64,000 nucleotides of DNA from Ancylobacter tetraedralis (GCF_014195655.1 NZ_JACICD010000001.1:162682-226681), one strand, 5' to 3'. Shown: positions 27,379 through 35,924, numbered from the stretch's first letter. Translations and numbers: made by a program. Notes: generated from the sequence alone by a model not told the origin.

Positions 27379-28253
27379 TCGGCCAGCGCCCTCTGCAGGG
27401 ATTCGGCGGCGAGGTTCACGCCCACGATCAGCGAAGCCGTCGCCGCGGTGTCGAACACCACGGTCCACCAGAAGCCGCCGATCAGCACGCCGTAATTCTC
27501 GGCGATGGCGAGGCCCCAGTCCGGCGTCGGCGGCTGCACGCCGAAGCCGAGGAAGCTCAGCGAGGCGATGGTGAAGATGGCATAGCCCAGCCGCACCGTG
27601 CCCTCGACGATGATGGGCGGCGTGATGTTGGGCAGGATCTCGACGCTCATGATGTAGGGCGCGCTTTCCCCGCGCACGGCCGCCGCCGCGACATAGTCGA
27701 GATGGCGCTCGGTGAGCACCGCCGCGCGCACGGTGCGGGCCACCAGCGGAGCGAAGACGAGGCCGACCACCACCACCACGGTGGGCGTGGAGGGGCCGAG
27801 CGCCACCAGCACCAGCAGCGCGACGATGATGAGCGGCAGCGAGAGCATCACCTCCAGCAGCCGCCCGATGATGGCGTCCACCCAGCCGCCGAAATAGCCG
27901 GTGATGAGGCCGATGGCGGTGCCGGCCACCGTGCCGACCAGCGTCGCCAGCGGCGCGATGGTGAGGATGGCCCGCGCACCCACCAGCACGCGCGAGAACA
28001 CGTCGCGGCCGATCTGGTCGGTGCCGAACCAGTGCTCGGCCGAGGGCGGCTGCAGCGTGTTCAGGAGGTCGTCGGCATAAGGATCATAAGGCACGAAGGA
28101 CGGCGCGAACACGGCGCAGACCGCCCAGAACAGGAGGATGGTGATGCCGATCAGGAAGCTCGGCGTGCGCAGCAGCCGGCCGACGACCCCGCGCGTGCGG
28201 GCCTCCCGGGCAAGGCCGGGCGCGGGCTCGGTGAGAGGCAGCGCCTCGCTCAT
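27375..28253 (-). CDS. Peptide/opine ABC importer permease (DppC type)
   Basis: A 292-residue inner-membrane permease. The N-terminal helix is PSFLIGITILLFWAVCAVFAP, followed by the conserved periplasmic segment HWFGTDQIGRDVFSRVLVGARA, diagnostic for DppC/OppC. The EAA-type loop is near YVAAAAVRGESAPYIMSVEILPN, and GFGVQPPTPDWGLAIAE follows. It overlaps both neighbours by four bases (ATGA). The permeases form a channel for dipeptides, opines or similar compounds; context with a SolA-like oxidase suggests N-substituted amino acids. Confidence 0.93.
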   Translation of the reverse strand: MSEALPLTEPAPGLAREARTRGVVGRLLRTPSFLIGITILLFWAVCAVFAPSFVPYDPYADDLLNTLQPPSAEHWFGTDQIGRDVFSRVLVGARAILTIAPLATLVGTVAGTAIGLITGYFGGWVDAIIGRLLEVMLSLPLIIVALLVLVALGPSTPTVVVVVGLVFAPLVARTVRAAVLTERHLDYVAAAAVRGESAPYIMSVEILPNITPPIIVEGTVRLGYAIFTIASLSFLGFGVQPPTPDWGLAIAENYGVLIGGFWWTVVFDTAATASLIVGVNLAAESLQRALAE

Positions 28254-29215
28254 CGGCGTCCTCCCGTCCGCAGTCGCGGGTCGAGCAGCGTCGTCACGAT
28301 GTCGGCCAGCAGCGTCGTCACCACGAAGAACGCACCGACGGTGAGGATGCCGGCCTGCAGCATGGCGAAATCCTTGGCGCGGGCGGCGCCGAGCACGAGG
28401 CTGCCAATGCCCTGGTAGCGGAACAGAGATTCCACCACCACCAGCCCGCCCAGCGCATAGCCCATCTGCGCCGCGATCACGGTGATGGTCGGCAACAGCG
28501 CGTTGCGCAGCACATGGCGCGACAGCACCGTGCGCCACGGCAGACCCTTGAGGATGGCGGTGCGCGTGTAGTCGGCCGAGAGCGCCTCCACCATGCCGGC
28601 CCGCGTCATCCGGGCGATGTAGCCGAACAGCACGATCACCAGCGGCAGAGCCGGCAGGATGAGATGCTGCAACTGCACCAGCGGCCCGCTGCCGGCAGGC
28701 CAGCTCGCCGAGAGCGGCAGCCAGCGCAGCAGCACCGCGAAGACGAGGATCAGCGCGATGGAGGAGACGAATTCGGGGATCACCGTTAGCGACAGGCCGG
28801 CGACGCTGATCAGCCGGTCGATCGGACGGCCGGCGCGCAGGGCGGCCAGCACCCCGGCGCCTATGCCGAGCGGCACCACGATGGCGAAGACCGTGGCGGC
28901 GAGCTTGAGCGAATTCACCAGCGCACTGCCGATGAATGGCGCGACCGGCGAGCGATAGGCATAGGACTGCCCCATGTCGCCGGTGATGAGGCCGCCCATC
29001 CAGGACAGGTAGATCTCCACCGGCGGCCGGTCGGAGCCGAGCTTCTCGTTCAGCGCGGCCACCGCGCGCGGATCGGCCAGCGGACCGAGGATCGCCCGGG
29101 CGGGGTCGCCCGGGAGAACCTGGCAGCCGAAGAAGACAACGACGCTGAGCAGCCACAGGGTGAGCAGACTCAGCGCCAGCCTCTTGAGGAGGAAAGGCCC
29201 CAACGCGCCAGACAT
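28250..29215 (-). CDS. Peptide/opine ABC importer permease (DppB type)
   Basis: A 321-residue membrane protein with DppB/OppB features: an N-terminal helix FLLKRLALSLLTLWLLSVVVFF followed by LPGDPARAILG, about six helices, and the cytoplasmic loop LSADYTRTAILKGLPWRTVLSRHVLRNALLP for ATPase contact. ATG at 29215 lies seven bases after the binding-protein stop; the frame runs on upstream but would invade that gene. It pairs with the DppC-type subunit. Confidence 0.93.
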   Translation of the reverse strand: MSGALGPFLLKRLALSLLTLWLLSVVVFFGCQVLPGDPARAILGPLADPRAVAALNEKLGSDRPPVEIYLSWMGGLITGDMGQSYAYRSPVAPFIGSALVNSLKLAATVFAIVVPLGIGAGVLAALRAGRPIDRLISVAGLSLTVIPEFVSSIALILVFAVLLRWLPLSASWPAGSGPLVQLQHLILPALPLVIVLFGYIARMTRAGMVEALSADYTRTAILKGLPWRTVLSRHVLRNALLPTITVIAAQMGYALGGLVVVESLFRYQGIGSLVLGAARAKDFAMLQAGILTVGAFFVVTTLLADIVTTLLDPRLRTGGRR

Positions 29216-29222
29216 GGGCGGA

Positions 29223-30881
29223 TCAGACGAACCCGGCCTTGTGCAGGAACATCTGCCCCATCGCCGTGCCCTCGACGCCGGTGAGCTTGGACGAGGTGGC
29301 GGTGAGGTAATCGTAGAAATAGGGGAAGATGACCGGTGTCTCGTCGAGCAGCAGGCGCTGAATGGCGCCGGCCTGGGCCTTCTGCGCCGCCGGATCGAGC
29401 GCGGCGATGTAGCTGGCGACCAGCTTGTCATATTCCGGGTTCTTGAACTCGGCGGAGTTCCAGGTGCCGGTGCTCAGCAGCGGGGCGGCGAGGAATACGT
29501 TGGGCGTGCCGCGATGGCCGTAATCGGTGATGCCGAACTCGCTGTCCAGCCAGTCGGACTTGCCGGGCACGGCGTCGCCGTAATAGGCGCCGACATCCTC
29601 GATCTTCAGGTTGACCTTGATGCCGATCTCGCCGGCCGAATTGCGGATCAGGCTGGCAATGGTCGGCAGTTCCTGCATCTGCATCGTGGTCAGCGTGACC
29701 TCGAAGCCCTTCTCGGCACCGGCGGCGGCCATCAGTTCCTTGGCCTTGGCGATGTCCTTCACCCGCTGCGGCACGCTGGTGTCGGTAGAGGGGAAGACCG
29801 GGGCGAAGGGGCTGTCATTGCCCGGGTCGGCCATGCCCTTGAACAGGCCCTTGATGATGGCCGGCCGGTCCAGCGTCAGCGCCACGGCCTGGCGCACGCG
29901 CTTGTCGGCGAAGGCGCCCTTGTTCTTCATGTGGATCTGGCGATGGGCATTCGACTTGAGGCGCAGGATCTTGACCGCGGGATTGTCGAACAGGCTCTGC
30001 GAGCCCTGCGCCACGATCTGCTGCACGAGGTCGATCTGTCCGCCCAGCACGGCCAGCACCTGCGGCTGCTGCTCGGCATAGAAGCTGATCTCCACCTTGT
30101 CGGCGAGCGCCGGCCCGGCCCAGTAATCGGGGTTGCGCACGAAGGTGGCGCCGACCTTGGGGGTGTAGGTCTCGATCTTGAACGGCCCGGTGCCGTTGAA
30201 ATTCTTCTCGAAATCGCCCTTGTAGTCAGCCGGCAAAATGATCGCGTTGTAATTGTCCGACGAGACGTAATAGGGGAAGTTGCCGTTCGGCGCGTCCAGC
30301 GTGAACTTCACCGTCAGGTCGTCGACCTTGGTGGTGCCGCCCTTCGACAGCACGCCCTTGAAGGCGGACAGCGCGTTGGAGCCGTTGGCGGGGTCGGCGA
30401 GCCGGTCGATCGAGGCCACCACGTCGTCGGCGGTCATGGTGCGGCCGTCGTGGAACTTGACGCCGGGGCGCAGGGTGAAGGTCCAGACGCTGCCGTCCTC
30501 GTTCGGCTTCCAGGAGGTGGCGAGCATCGGGCGCAGCACGAGGTCCGGCCCGTCGAGCGCAAGGAAATCGCCGGCCAGCGCCAGCGGCAGGAGCCCGCCC
30601 TGATCGGCGACCGATACCGGCTCGATGGCGCCCGATGGGGTGATCTGCGCGACGCGGATGGTGCCGCCCGACTTGCCCTGCGCGAAGGCGCGGCCGATGG
30701 GCGCGAAACCAGCGCCCTGCAGTACACCGGCCATGACCGCCGCCGACAGGCCGATGCGGCTGCCATGGCGGAAGAAGGCCCGGCGATCAAGCTGCCCCAG
30801 CAGGAACTGGTCGACGACCCCGTTCTCGAGCTCGCTCGCGCCCTGCCGCCATTTGTTCACGAATCCGATGAGCTTAGACAT
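29223..30881 (-). CDS. Family-5 extracellular solute-binding protein (peptide/opine type), Tat-type leader
   Basis: A 552-residue SBP_bac_5 protein, first gene of the importer operon. The leader is long: LDRRAFFRHGSRIGLSAAVMAG at about residues 31-52 shows a twin-arginine pattern, ending near AFAQGK. The mature domain has family hallmarks (LRPMLATSWKPNEDGSVWTFTLRPGVKFHDGRTMTADDVV, GTGPFKIETYTP, ADKRVRQAVALTLDR). Tat export implies folding, perhaps with a cofactor, before export. The gene is divergent from the SolA-like oxidase across a 154-bp region containing a TCTATAC-type element. Confidence 0.93.
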   Translation of the reverse strand: MSKLIGFVNKWRQGASELENGVVDQFLLGQLDRRAFFRHGSRIGLSAAVMAGVLQGAGFAPIGRAFAQGKSGGTIRVAQITPSGAIEPVSVADQGGLLPLALAGDFLALDGPDLVLRPMLATSWKPNEDGSVWTFTLRPGVKFHDGRTMTADDVVASIDRLADPANGSNALSAFKGVLSKGGTTKVDDLTVKFTLDAPNGNFPYYVSSDNYNAIILPADYKGDFEKNFNGTGPFKIETYTPKVGATFVRNPDYWAGPALADKVEISFYAEQQPQVLAVLGGQIDLVQQIVAQGSQSLFDNPAVKILRLKSNAHRQIHMKNKGAFADKRVRQAVALTLDRPAIIKGLFKGMADPGNDSPFAPVFPSTDTSVPQRVKDIAKAKELMAAAGAEKGFEVTLTTMQMQELPTIASLIRNSAGEIGIKVNLKIEDVGAYYGDAVPGKSDWLDSEFGITDYGHRGTPNVFLAAPLLSTGTWNSAEFKNPEYDKLVASYIAALDPAAQKAQAGAIQRLLLDETPVIFPYFYDYLTATSSKLTGVEGTAMGQMFLHKAGFV

Positions 30882-30910
30882 GGCACGGCTCCTGTTCGGT
30901 ACTCTGGAAG

Positions 30911-30954
30911 ATTATGATTATATCTATACAAAACCCATGCCATGGGGTGGCATG
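30911..30954. promoter_or_regulatory. Divergent control region with TCTATAC element and inverted repeat
   Basis: Between the binding-protein and SolA-like genes, an AT-rich block (30911-30933) holds TCTATAC at 30923-30929 with A/T flanks. Just beyond it CATGCCA (30936-30942) and TGGCATG (30948-30954) form a perfect 7-bp inverted repeat with a five-base centre. The TCTATAC core recurs before two other uptake/catabolism genes (36579 and 40284). Such near-palindromic TATA-centred sites are typical of FCD-type GntR regulators. Confidence 0.45.
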
Positions 30955-31035
30955 CTGACCTATCTTCGACGGCGGCGAAGCCGGCCGCAAGCCCGAAAAG
31001 CCGCTGCGCTGCAGCACAAATGCGAGGATGCCCGG

Positions 31036-32193
31036 ATGACCGCTCTCGACTATGATGTCGCCGTGATTGGCCTCGGTGCCATGGGCAGTGCCGCGCTGGC
31101 GCATCTTTCGGCACGCGGGCAGCGCGTGCTCGGGCTGGAGGCATATTCGCCGGCTCATGGTCTTAGCTCCTCGCATGGCGACAGCCGGATCATCCGCCTC
31201 GGCTATTTCGAGGATCCGAGCTACGTGCCGCTGCTGCGCCGCGCCTATGAGAACTGGCGGGCGCTGGAGCGCGATACCGGGCGGGACGTGCTCACCATCA
31301 CCGGCGTGCTGCAGATCGGCCGGCCGGACAGCCCCATCGTCTCCGGCACGCTGGCCTCCTGCCGCGCCTATGATCTCGACCACGAGGTGCTCGATCGCGC
31401 GGACATGGCCCGGCGCTATCCCGCTTTCGCGCTCGATGCCGACGAGATCGCCGTGTTCGAGACACAGGGCGGATTCGTGCGGCCGGAAGCGGCGGTCGCG
31501 GCCTGTCTCGACCTTGCCCGGCGCAATGGTGCGCAGATCCGCATGCCGGCCCGCGTCACCGCCATCGCCCCCGATGATGGTGGCGTGACCCTTCATATCG
31601 GCACGGAGCGCGTGCGAGTGGGGCGTGTGGTGGCGGCGACGGGGCCGTGGATCGGCCAGCTGATCCCCGCGCTGGCGGCGCTGGCGAGCCCGATCCGCCA
31701 GGTTGTGGCGTGGTACGCGCCGAAGGACGAGGCGGCCACCGCGCTCGGCACCATGCCGGTGTTTCTGCGCGATGCCGGCCCGGTCGGCTCCTTCTTCGGC
31801 TTCCCGCAGCTGGATGGCGCGGGGGTGAAGGTGGGCAAGCACGCGCATTTCCGCGAGCCGATCACCGATCCCGACGCGCCGAACCCGCCGGTCAACGACG
31901 CCGATACCGCGCTGCTGGACGATTTCATCGCCCGGCGCCTGCCGCTGGCCGCGGGCCGGCGCCTCGCGGCCACCACCTGCCGCTACACGATGCTGCCGGG
32001 CGAGGACTTCCTGCTGGATACGCTGCCCGGCGCGCCCAATGTCGTGGTCGCCTCACCCTGTTCGGGCCATGGCTACAAGTTCGCCAGCGTGGTGGGGGAA
32101 ATCCTCGCCGATCTCGCCCAGCACGGCGAGACGGCGCTGCCCATCACGGCGTTCAGTTTCGCGGCGCTCGAGGCCAAGGCGGCGACAGCCTGA
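31036..32193 (+). CDS. N-methyl-L-amino acid oxidase (SolA-like, sarcosine oxidase family)
   Basis: A 385-residue FAD oxidase close to N-methyl-L-tryptophan oxidase and monomeric sarcosine oxidase. FAD-binding is VAVIGLGAMGSAALAHLSARG. The SolA signature SSSHGDSRIIRLGYFEDPSYVPLLRRAYENW is present, and Cys at about residue 315 in CRYTM aligns with the cysteine that tethers FAD. ASPCSGHGYKFASVVGE closes the domain. It should demethylate an N-methyl amino acid, yielding formaldehyde and peroxide. ATG at 31036 follows GAGGATGCCCGG; the open frame upstream lacks family similarity. Divergent from the peptide/opine importer, so the imported compound is probably its substrate or precursor (inference). 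Confidence 0.9.
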   Translation: MTALDYDVAVIGLGAMGSAALAHLSARGQRVLGLEAYSPAHGLSSSHGDSRIIRLGYFEDPSYVPLLRRAYENWRALERDTGRDVLTITGVLQIGRPDSPIVSGTLASCRAYDLDHEVLDRADMARRYPAFALDADEIAVFETQGGFVRPEAAVAACLDLARRNGAQIRMPARVTAIAPDDGGVTLHIGTERVRVGRVVAATGPWIGQLIPALAALASPIRQVVAWYAPKDEAATALGTMPVFLRDAGPVGSFFGFPQLDGAGVKVGKHAHFREPITDPDAPNPPVNDADTALLDDFIARRLPLAAGRRLAATTCRYTMLPGEDFLLDTLPGAPNVVVASPCSGHGYKFASVVGEILADLAQHGETALPITAFSFAALEAKAATA

Positions 32194-32235
32194 CGGCGGC
32201 ACCTTCCCGCGCCGGCCGCGCCACTCCCGGGCGCC

Positions 32236-33489
32236 TCACTTCAGGGCGTCGAGATGGGCGCGGATATGAGCGGCTTCCGCCGCGGTGGTGGCGAGGCCGA
32301 TCGCCGCCAGGAAGCCCTCGCGCGCCTCGACGGTTCGGCCGAGCTGCATCAGCAGCGCGCCGCGCAGGCCGTGATAGTGGAAATAGCCTGCGAGCCGCTC
32401 CCCGAGCGGCTCCACCAGCGCGAGCGCCGCCTCCGGGCCGCGCAGCTTGGAGACCGCCACCGCCCGGTTGAGGGTGACGACAGGGGAGGGCTGCAGGATT
32501 TCGAGCGTGCCGTAGAGCAGGTCGATCTCGCCCCAGTCGGTCGCCTCGGGCGTCGGCGCGCGGGCATGCAGCGCGGCGATGGCGGCCTGCACCTGGTAGG
32601 GGCCGGGCCGCCGGTGGCGCAACGCCTTGTCGAGCAGCGCCAGCCCTTCCGCGATCATCGCCCGGTTCCAGAGCCGGCGGTCCTGCCGGTCGAGCAGGAT
32701 TACCGCGCCGGCGGCATCGAAGCGGGCGCCGGCGCGGGCGTGCTGCAGCAGCATCAGGGTGGCGAGGCCCATGATTTCCGGCTCGGCGGGAAACAGGCGC
32801 AGCAGCAGCCGCGCCAGCCGGATCGCTTCCTCGCAGAGCGGCTCGCGGGCGGCGGACGTGTCGCCGGCGGCTGAATATCCCTCGTTGAAGACGAGATAGA
32901 GCATCGCCGCCACCCCGCCCAGACGCTGCGCCCGCTCCACCGCGCCCGGCGCCTCGAACGGCACATCGGCGCGCGCGACGCGGGCCTTGGCCCGGGTGAT
33001 GCGCTGCTCCATCGCCGCCTCGCTGACGAGAAAGGCGCGGGCGATCTGCCGGACGGAGAGCCCGGAGACGATGCGCAGCGCCAGCGCGATCTGCTGCGCC
33101 GCCGGCAGGTCCGGGTGGCAGCAGATGAACAGGAGGCGCAGCACGTCGTCGCGATACTGCGCGCCGTCCAGCCGCTCGACGATCGCCGCCTCCGCGTCGC
33201 CGGTATCGGACAGCGCCTCGGCCAGCACGTCTTCGGGCGGCAGCTCGCTCTGCCGCGCCCGCCGTCGCACCGCGTCGAGCGCGATGTTGCGGCCGACGAA
33301 GATCAGCCAGGCGGCGGCATCGCGTGGCGGGCCCTTCTCCGGCCAGGTCCTGAGTGCCCGGAGGCTGGCCTCCTGAAAGGCCTCCTCGGCAAGGTCGAGG
33401 TCGCGGAAGTGGCGCAGCAGCGCGGCGATCGCCTGCGGGCGCGCCGCCGTGAGGGTCGCCCCGATCCGGTGCGCCTCCTCCTCCTTCAT
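32236..33489 (-). CDS. ECF RNA polymerase sigma factor, ECF42-type with C-terminal helical-repeat extension
   Basis: A 417-residue sigma factor, much longer than ordinary ECF proteins. Region 2 (LRHFRDLDLAEEAFQEASLRALRTWPEKGPPRDAAAWLIFVGRNIALDAVRRRARQ shortened here by memory of its residues about 24-80) and region 4 (LRIVSGLSVRQIARAFLVSEAAMEQRITRAK) are followed by about 220 residues of TPR-like helices, the mark of the ECF42 group. No anti-sigma factor is encoded; ECF42 proteins are typically linked to DGPF/YCII-domain proteins, and one lies directly upstream, overlapping by four bases. The C-terminal extension probably controls activity. It is the last gene of a five-gene minus-strand operon. 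Confidence 0.92.
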   Translation of the reverse strand: MKEEEAHRIGATLTAARPQAIAALLRHFRDLDLAEEAFQEASLRALRTWPEKGPPRDAAAWLIFVGRNIALDAVRRRARQSELPPEDVLAEALSDTGDAEAAIVERLDGAQYRDDVLRLLFICCHPDLPAAQQIALALRIVSGLSVRQIARAFLVSEAAMEQRITRAKARVARADVPFEAPGAVERAQRLGGVAAMLYLVFNEGYSAAGDTSAAREPLCEEAIRLARLLLRLFPAEPEIMGLATLMLLQHARAGARFDAAGAVILLDRQDRRLWNRAMIAEGLALLDKALRHRRPGPYQVQAAIAALHARAPTPEATDWGEIDLLYGTLEILQPSPVVTLNRAVAVSKLRGPEAALALVEPLGERLAGYFHYHGLRGALLMQLGRTVEAREGFLAAIGLATTAAEAAHIRAHLDALK

Positions 33490-33857
33490 CCCCGCGCGCC
33501 GCCGTCGAGGAACAGGCGGGTGGGGCGGACCTCATAGGCGCCGCCGGGATTGGCCACGCCGAGCTCGCGGGCGATGGCGAGCGCTTCCTCCAGATCCACG
33601 CAATCCAGCAGATAGAAGCCGAGCAACTGCTCCTTCGTCTCGGCGAACGGGCCGTCGAGTATCAGCGGCGGGTCCTGGTCCTTGCGCAGCGTGGTCGCGG
33701 CGGTGGTGGGCAGCAGCCGCGCCGCCGGGCCGAGCTTGCCCGCCCGGGCCAGCCGCTCGTGCACCACGGCGAGCCTCTCCATCACCGCGTCGTCCTCCTG
33801 CTGGGTCCAGGCGCAGACGACGTCTTCCTGATGGTAGCAGAGCAGCGCGTAGAACAT
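33486..33857 (-). CDS. YCII/DGPF-domain protein paired with the ECF42 sigma factor
   Basis: A 123-residue single-domain protein of the YCII-related superfamily, with the signature DGPFAETKEQLLGFYLLDC near residues 68-86 and a C-terminal GGAYEVRPTRLF. Such proteins are the constant genomic companions and usual targets of ECF41/42-type sigma factors, but their biochemical role is not settled. The start is preceded by a 50-bp gap from the MoaD-like gene; the stop overlaps the sigma factor ATG. Confidence 0.92.
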   Translation of the reverse strand: MFYALLCYHQEDVVCAWTQQEDDAVMERLAVVHERLARAGKLGPAARLLPTTAATTLRKDQDPPLILDGPFAETKEQLLGFYLLDCVDLEEALAIARELGVANPGGAYEVRPTRLFLDGGARG

Positions 33858-33907
33858 GCGGGTCTCCCGAGTTGCGACAGGGTCGGATGGGGCCGGCGAC
33901 GGGCGCG

Positions 33908-34216
33908 TCAGCCGCCGCTGATCGCGGTGATGATGAAGACGTCAGTGCCGGGCGCCAGCGCCGTGGAGAGGCGGGCGCGCCGGCCGTCGACGAATACGTT
34001 GACATGGCGCCGGATGGCCGGCGTCTCGTCGCAGAGGCGCGCGCCCATGCCGGGCCAGAGGCGGTCCAGCGCCGCCACCATCTCCGCCACGCTGCCGGCT
34101 TGCAGCGCGACGCGCGGCTCGGCATCGGGAAACAGCACGACGAGATGGGGCGGCAGGCGCACCAGCACGGGCGCCCGCATCTCGCTCGGTGCCTGCGACG
34201 GCACGTGCTCGCCCAT
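33908..34216 (-). CDS. MoaD/ThiS-like ubiquitin-fold protein ending in Gly-Gly
   Basis: A protein of about 102 residues with the beta-grasp fold of MoaD/ThiS sulfur carriers: VLVRLPPHLVVLFPDAEPRVAL, SVAEMVAALDRLWPGMGARLCD, INVF-like HVNVFVDGRRA and the C-terminal VFIITAISGG. The exposed terminal Gly-Gly is the site these proteins use for adenylation, thiocarboxylation or conjugation. No MoeB/ThiF-type E1 is encoded nearby, so activation would rely on one elsewhere. ATG at 34216 has CGGAG upstream; ATG at 34180 is an alternative. It sits between a beta-propeller protein and a DGPF protein in the ECF42 operon, so its role is probably not molybdopterin or thiamin synthesis (inference). Confidence 0.8.
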   Translation of the reverse strand: MGEHVPSQAPSEMRAPVLVRLPPHLVVLFPDAEPRVALQAGSVAEMVAALDRLWPGMGARLCDETPAIRRHVNVFVDGRRARLSTALAPGTDVFIITAISGG

Positions 34217-34242
34217 GGCGTGCGGCTCCGCTGCGCGCGTCC

Positions 34243-35328
34243 TCACCGCTCCATCACCAGCGTCTCGACCGAGGTGATGGTCGGCAGGTAGGGGGCCAGG
34301 CAGGTCCATGTATCGCCCTCGTCGATGCTGCCATAGAGGGCGCCGGCATTGGTGCCGAAATACACCCCGGCCGGCTCCAGCGTGTCGGTCGCCATCGCCT
34401 GGCGCAGCACGTTGAAGTAAGCGTCGCCCTGCGGCAAGCCCGCGCGCCCCGCCTGCCAGCTCGACCCGCCGTCGCGCGTGCGCCACACCGCCGTGTTGCC
34501 GCCGGGCATGAAGCGGCCCTTGATGTCGCCGTTCAGCGGGATGAGGTAGAGACTGTCGGGATCGCGCGGATGGACGGCGGCGGGAAAACCGAAGGAGGAG
34601 GGCAGGCCCTCTTCGATGCTCTCCCAGCGCCTGCCGCCATCGTCGGAGCGGTACATACCGCAATGGTTCTGCTGGTAGAGCCGCGCGCCGCCGCCCGGCG
34701 CCCGCACGAGACAATGCACGCACTGGCCGAATTCCGGGTAATTCTGCCCCTCGGGCAGGAAATCGGCGCGCGTGCCGCGATTGCGCGGCTCCCAGCTGGC
34801 GCCGCCATCCTCGGTGGCGAACACTCCGGCCGCCGAGATGCCGACCCAGATCCGGCCGTTATCCCTGGGGTCGAGCACCAGCGAGTGGAGGATCAGCCCG
34901 GCGCCGCCGGGATTCCACTCCGGCCGTGTCGGGTGCTGCTGCAAAGCTTCGACATGGCTCCAGTTCGTTCCGCCATCGTCGCTCACGAACAGCCCGGCCG
35001 GCTCCACGCCGGCGTACAGCCGGCCCTCCGCGCCGACGGCGAGGCTCCACACCGCCTTGACCGGCGTTTGCCCGGCCTCATAAGCGAGCCCCTGGCTCGA
35101 ATGGCTCCACGAGGCGCCGAAATCGGTGGATTTCCATACCGCCGGGCCGAACCATTCATTGCCGCCGCCGGCATAGATCGTGCCGCTGGCCGGATCGGCC
35201 ACGACATGATTGGTGGGCCACGTCTCGCAGAATGGTCCGCGCAGCGCCCAGTCGCGTCGGGCGCCGTCGCTTTCGAGGATGAAGGCGCCCTTGCGGGTGC
35301 CGACGAGGAGGAAGACCCGCTGCGTCAT
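34243..35328 (-). CDS. BNR/Asp-box beta-propeller protein
   Basis: A 361-residue protein with repeated Asp-box/BNR motifs of the S-x-D-x-G-x-x-W type: STDFGASW, SDDGGTNW, TEDGGASW, SDDGGRRW, TRDGGSSW and IDEGDTW. Six evenly spaced copies indicate a six- or seven-bladed propeller, as in sialidase-like and photosystem-assembly YCF48-like proteins. No signal peptide is visible (MTQRVFLLVGTRKGAF), so it is probably cytoplasmic, and sialidase catalytic residues were not identified. It lies 26 bp before the MoaD-like gene and 12 bp after the VOC gene. The function is unknown; binding or scaffolding is likely. Confidence 0.85.
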   Translation of the reverse strand: MTQRVFLLVGTRKGAFILESDGARRDWALRGPFCETWPTNHVVADPASGTIYAGGGNEWFGPAVWKSTDFGASWSHSSQGLAYEAGQTPVKAVWSLAVGAEGRLYAGVEPAGLFVSDDGGTNWSHVEALQQHPTRPEWNPGGAGLILHSLVLDPRDNGRIWVGISAAGVFATEDGGASWEPRNRGTRADFLPEGQNYPEFGQCVHCLVRAPGGGARLYQQNHCGMYRSDDGGRRWESIEEGLPSSFGFPAAVHPRDPDSLYLIPLNGDIKGRFMPGGNTAVWRTRDGGSSWQAGRAGLPQGDAYFNVLRQAMATDTLEPAGVYFGTNAGALYGSIDEGDTWTCLAPYLPTITSVETLVMER

Positions 35329-35340
35329 CGCTGCCTCCCC

Positions 35341-35757
35341 TCACGTCGCCGAGGCGACAATCAGCCAGGACACGCCGAAACGATCGGTCAGCGTGCCGAA
35401 GCGGGGCGAGAAGAAGGTCGGCGCCAGGGGCATGGTCACCTGACCGCCCTCTTTGAGCGCGGCGAAGGTCGTCTCGGCCTCCTCCGGGGACGCGACGGTG
35501 AGCGCCAGTGAGATGCCGGCGAAGGCGGCGCCATCCGACTGGCAGCCATCGGAGGCCAGAAGCTCGGCGTCGCCGACCGTGAAGCTGGAATGCATGACCT
35601 TGTCGCCCCAGTCCTCCGGCATCATGCCGGGCGGGGGCGGATCCGGCGCGTCCTTGAAGCGCATCAGCGTGTTCAGCCTGGCGCCGATCGCCGCCGTGTA
35701 GAAGGCGATGGCCTCCTCGGTGCGGCCGTTGAACATCAGATAAGGCTGGACGTTCAT
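35341..35757 (-). CDS. VOC-superfamily (PhnB/glyoxalase-like) protein
   Basis: A 138-residue protein beginning MNVQPYLMFNGRTEEAIAFY, the typical opening of PhnB-type VOC proteins. MHSSFTVGDAELLASDG and the final DRFGVSWLIV complete one pair of beta-alpha modules. These proteins resemble glyoxalase and bleomycin-resistance folds, but most have no proven reaction. ATG at 35757 has GGGAAAAG upstream; a start nine codons earlier is possible. It is the first gene of the ECF42 operon, preceded by an ECF42-like promoter, which fits the known enrichment of VOC/DGPF proteins as ECF targets. Confidence 0.88.
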   Translation of the reverse strand: MNVQPYLMFNGRTEEAIAFYTAAIGARLNTLMRFKDAPDPPPPGMMPEDWGDKVMHSSFTVGDAELLASDGCQSDGAAFAGISLALTVASPEEAETTFAALKEGGQVTMPLAPTFFSPRFGTLTDRFGVSWLIVASAT

Positions 35758-35825
35758 TGCTTTTCCCTCCCCCTCGGGCTCCATGGCGCGGCGCGGCCAA
35801 GGCAGGCCGGCGCCCGCGACACGAG

Positions 35826-35852
35826 GACGAACGGGGGAAGGCTAATCCGACA
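35826..35852 (-). promoter_or_regulatory. Candidate ECF42-type promoter
   Basis: On the minus strand TGTCGG (35852-35847), a 17-bp spacer and CGTC (35829-35826) match the general -35 TGTCGA / -10 CG(A/T)C pattern I recall for ECF42 promoters, one base off in the -35. It lies about 69 bp before the VOC start, correctly oriented to drive the whole operon, suggesting autoregulation. Confidence 0.45.
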
Positions 35853-35924
35853 TCGCGGCGAGAATTTTTCCCAAACGGCAGCTGGGGCGTCGGCAGGGTC
35901 GGCGGCCGGCTTCCGGCGCGCGGC

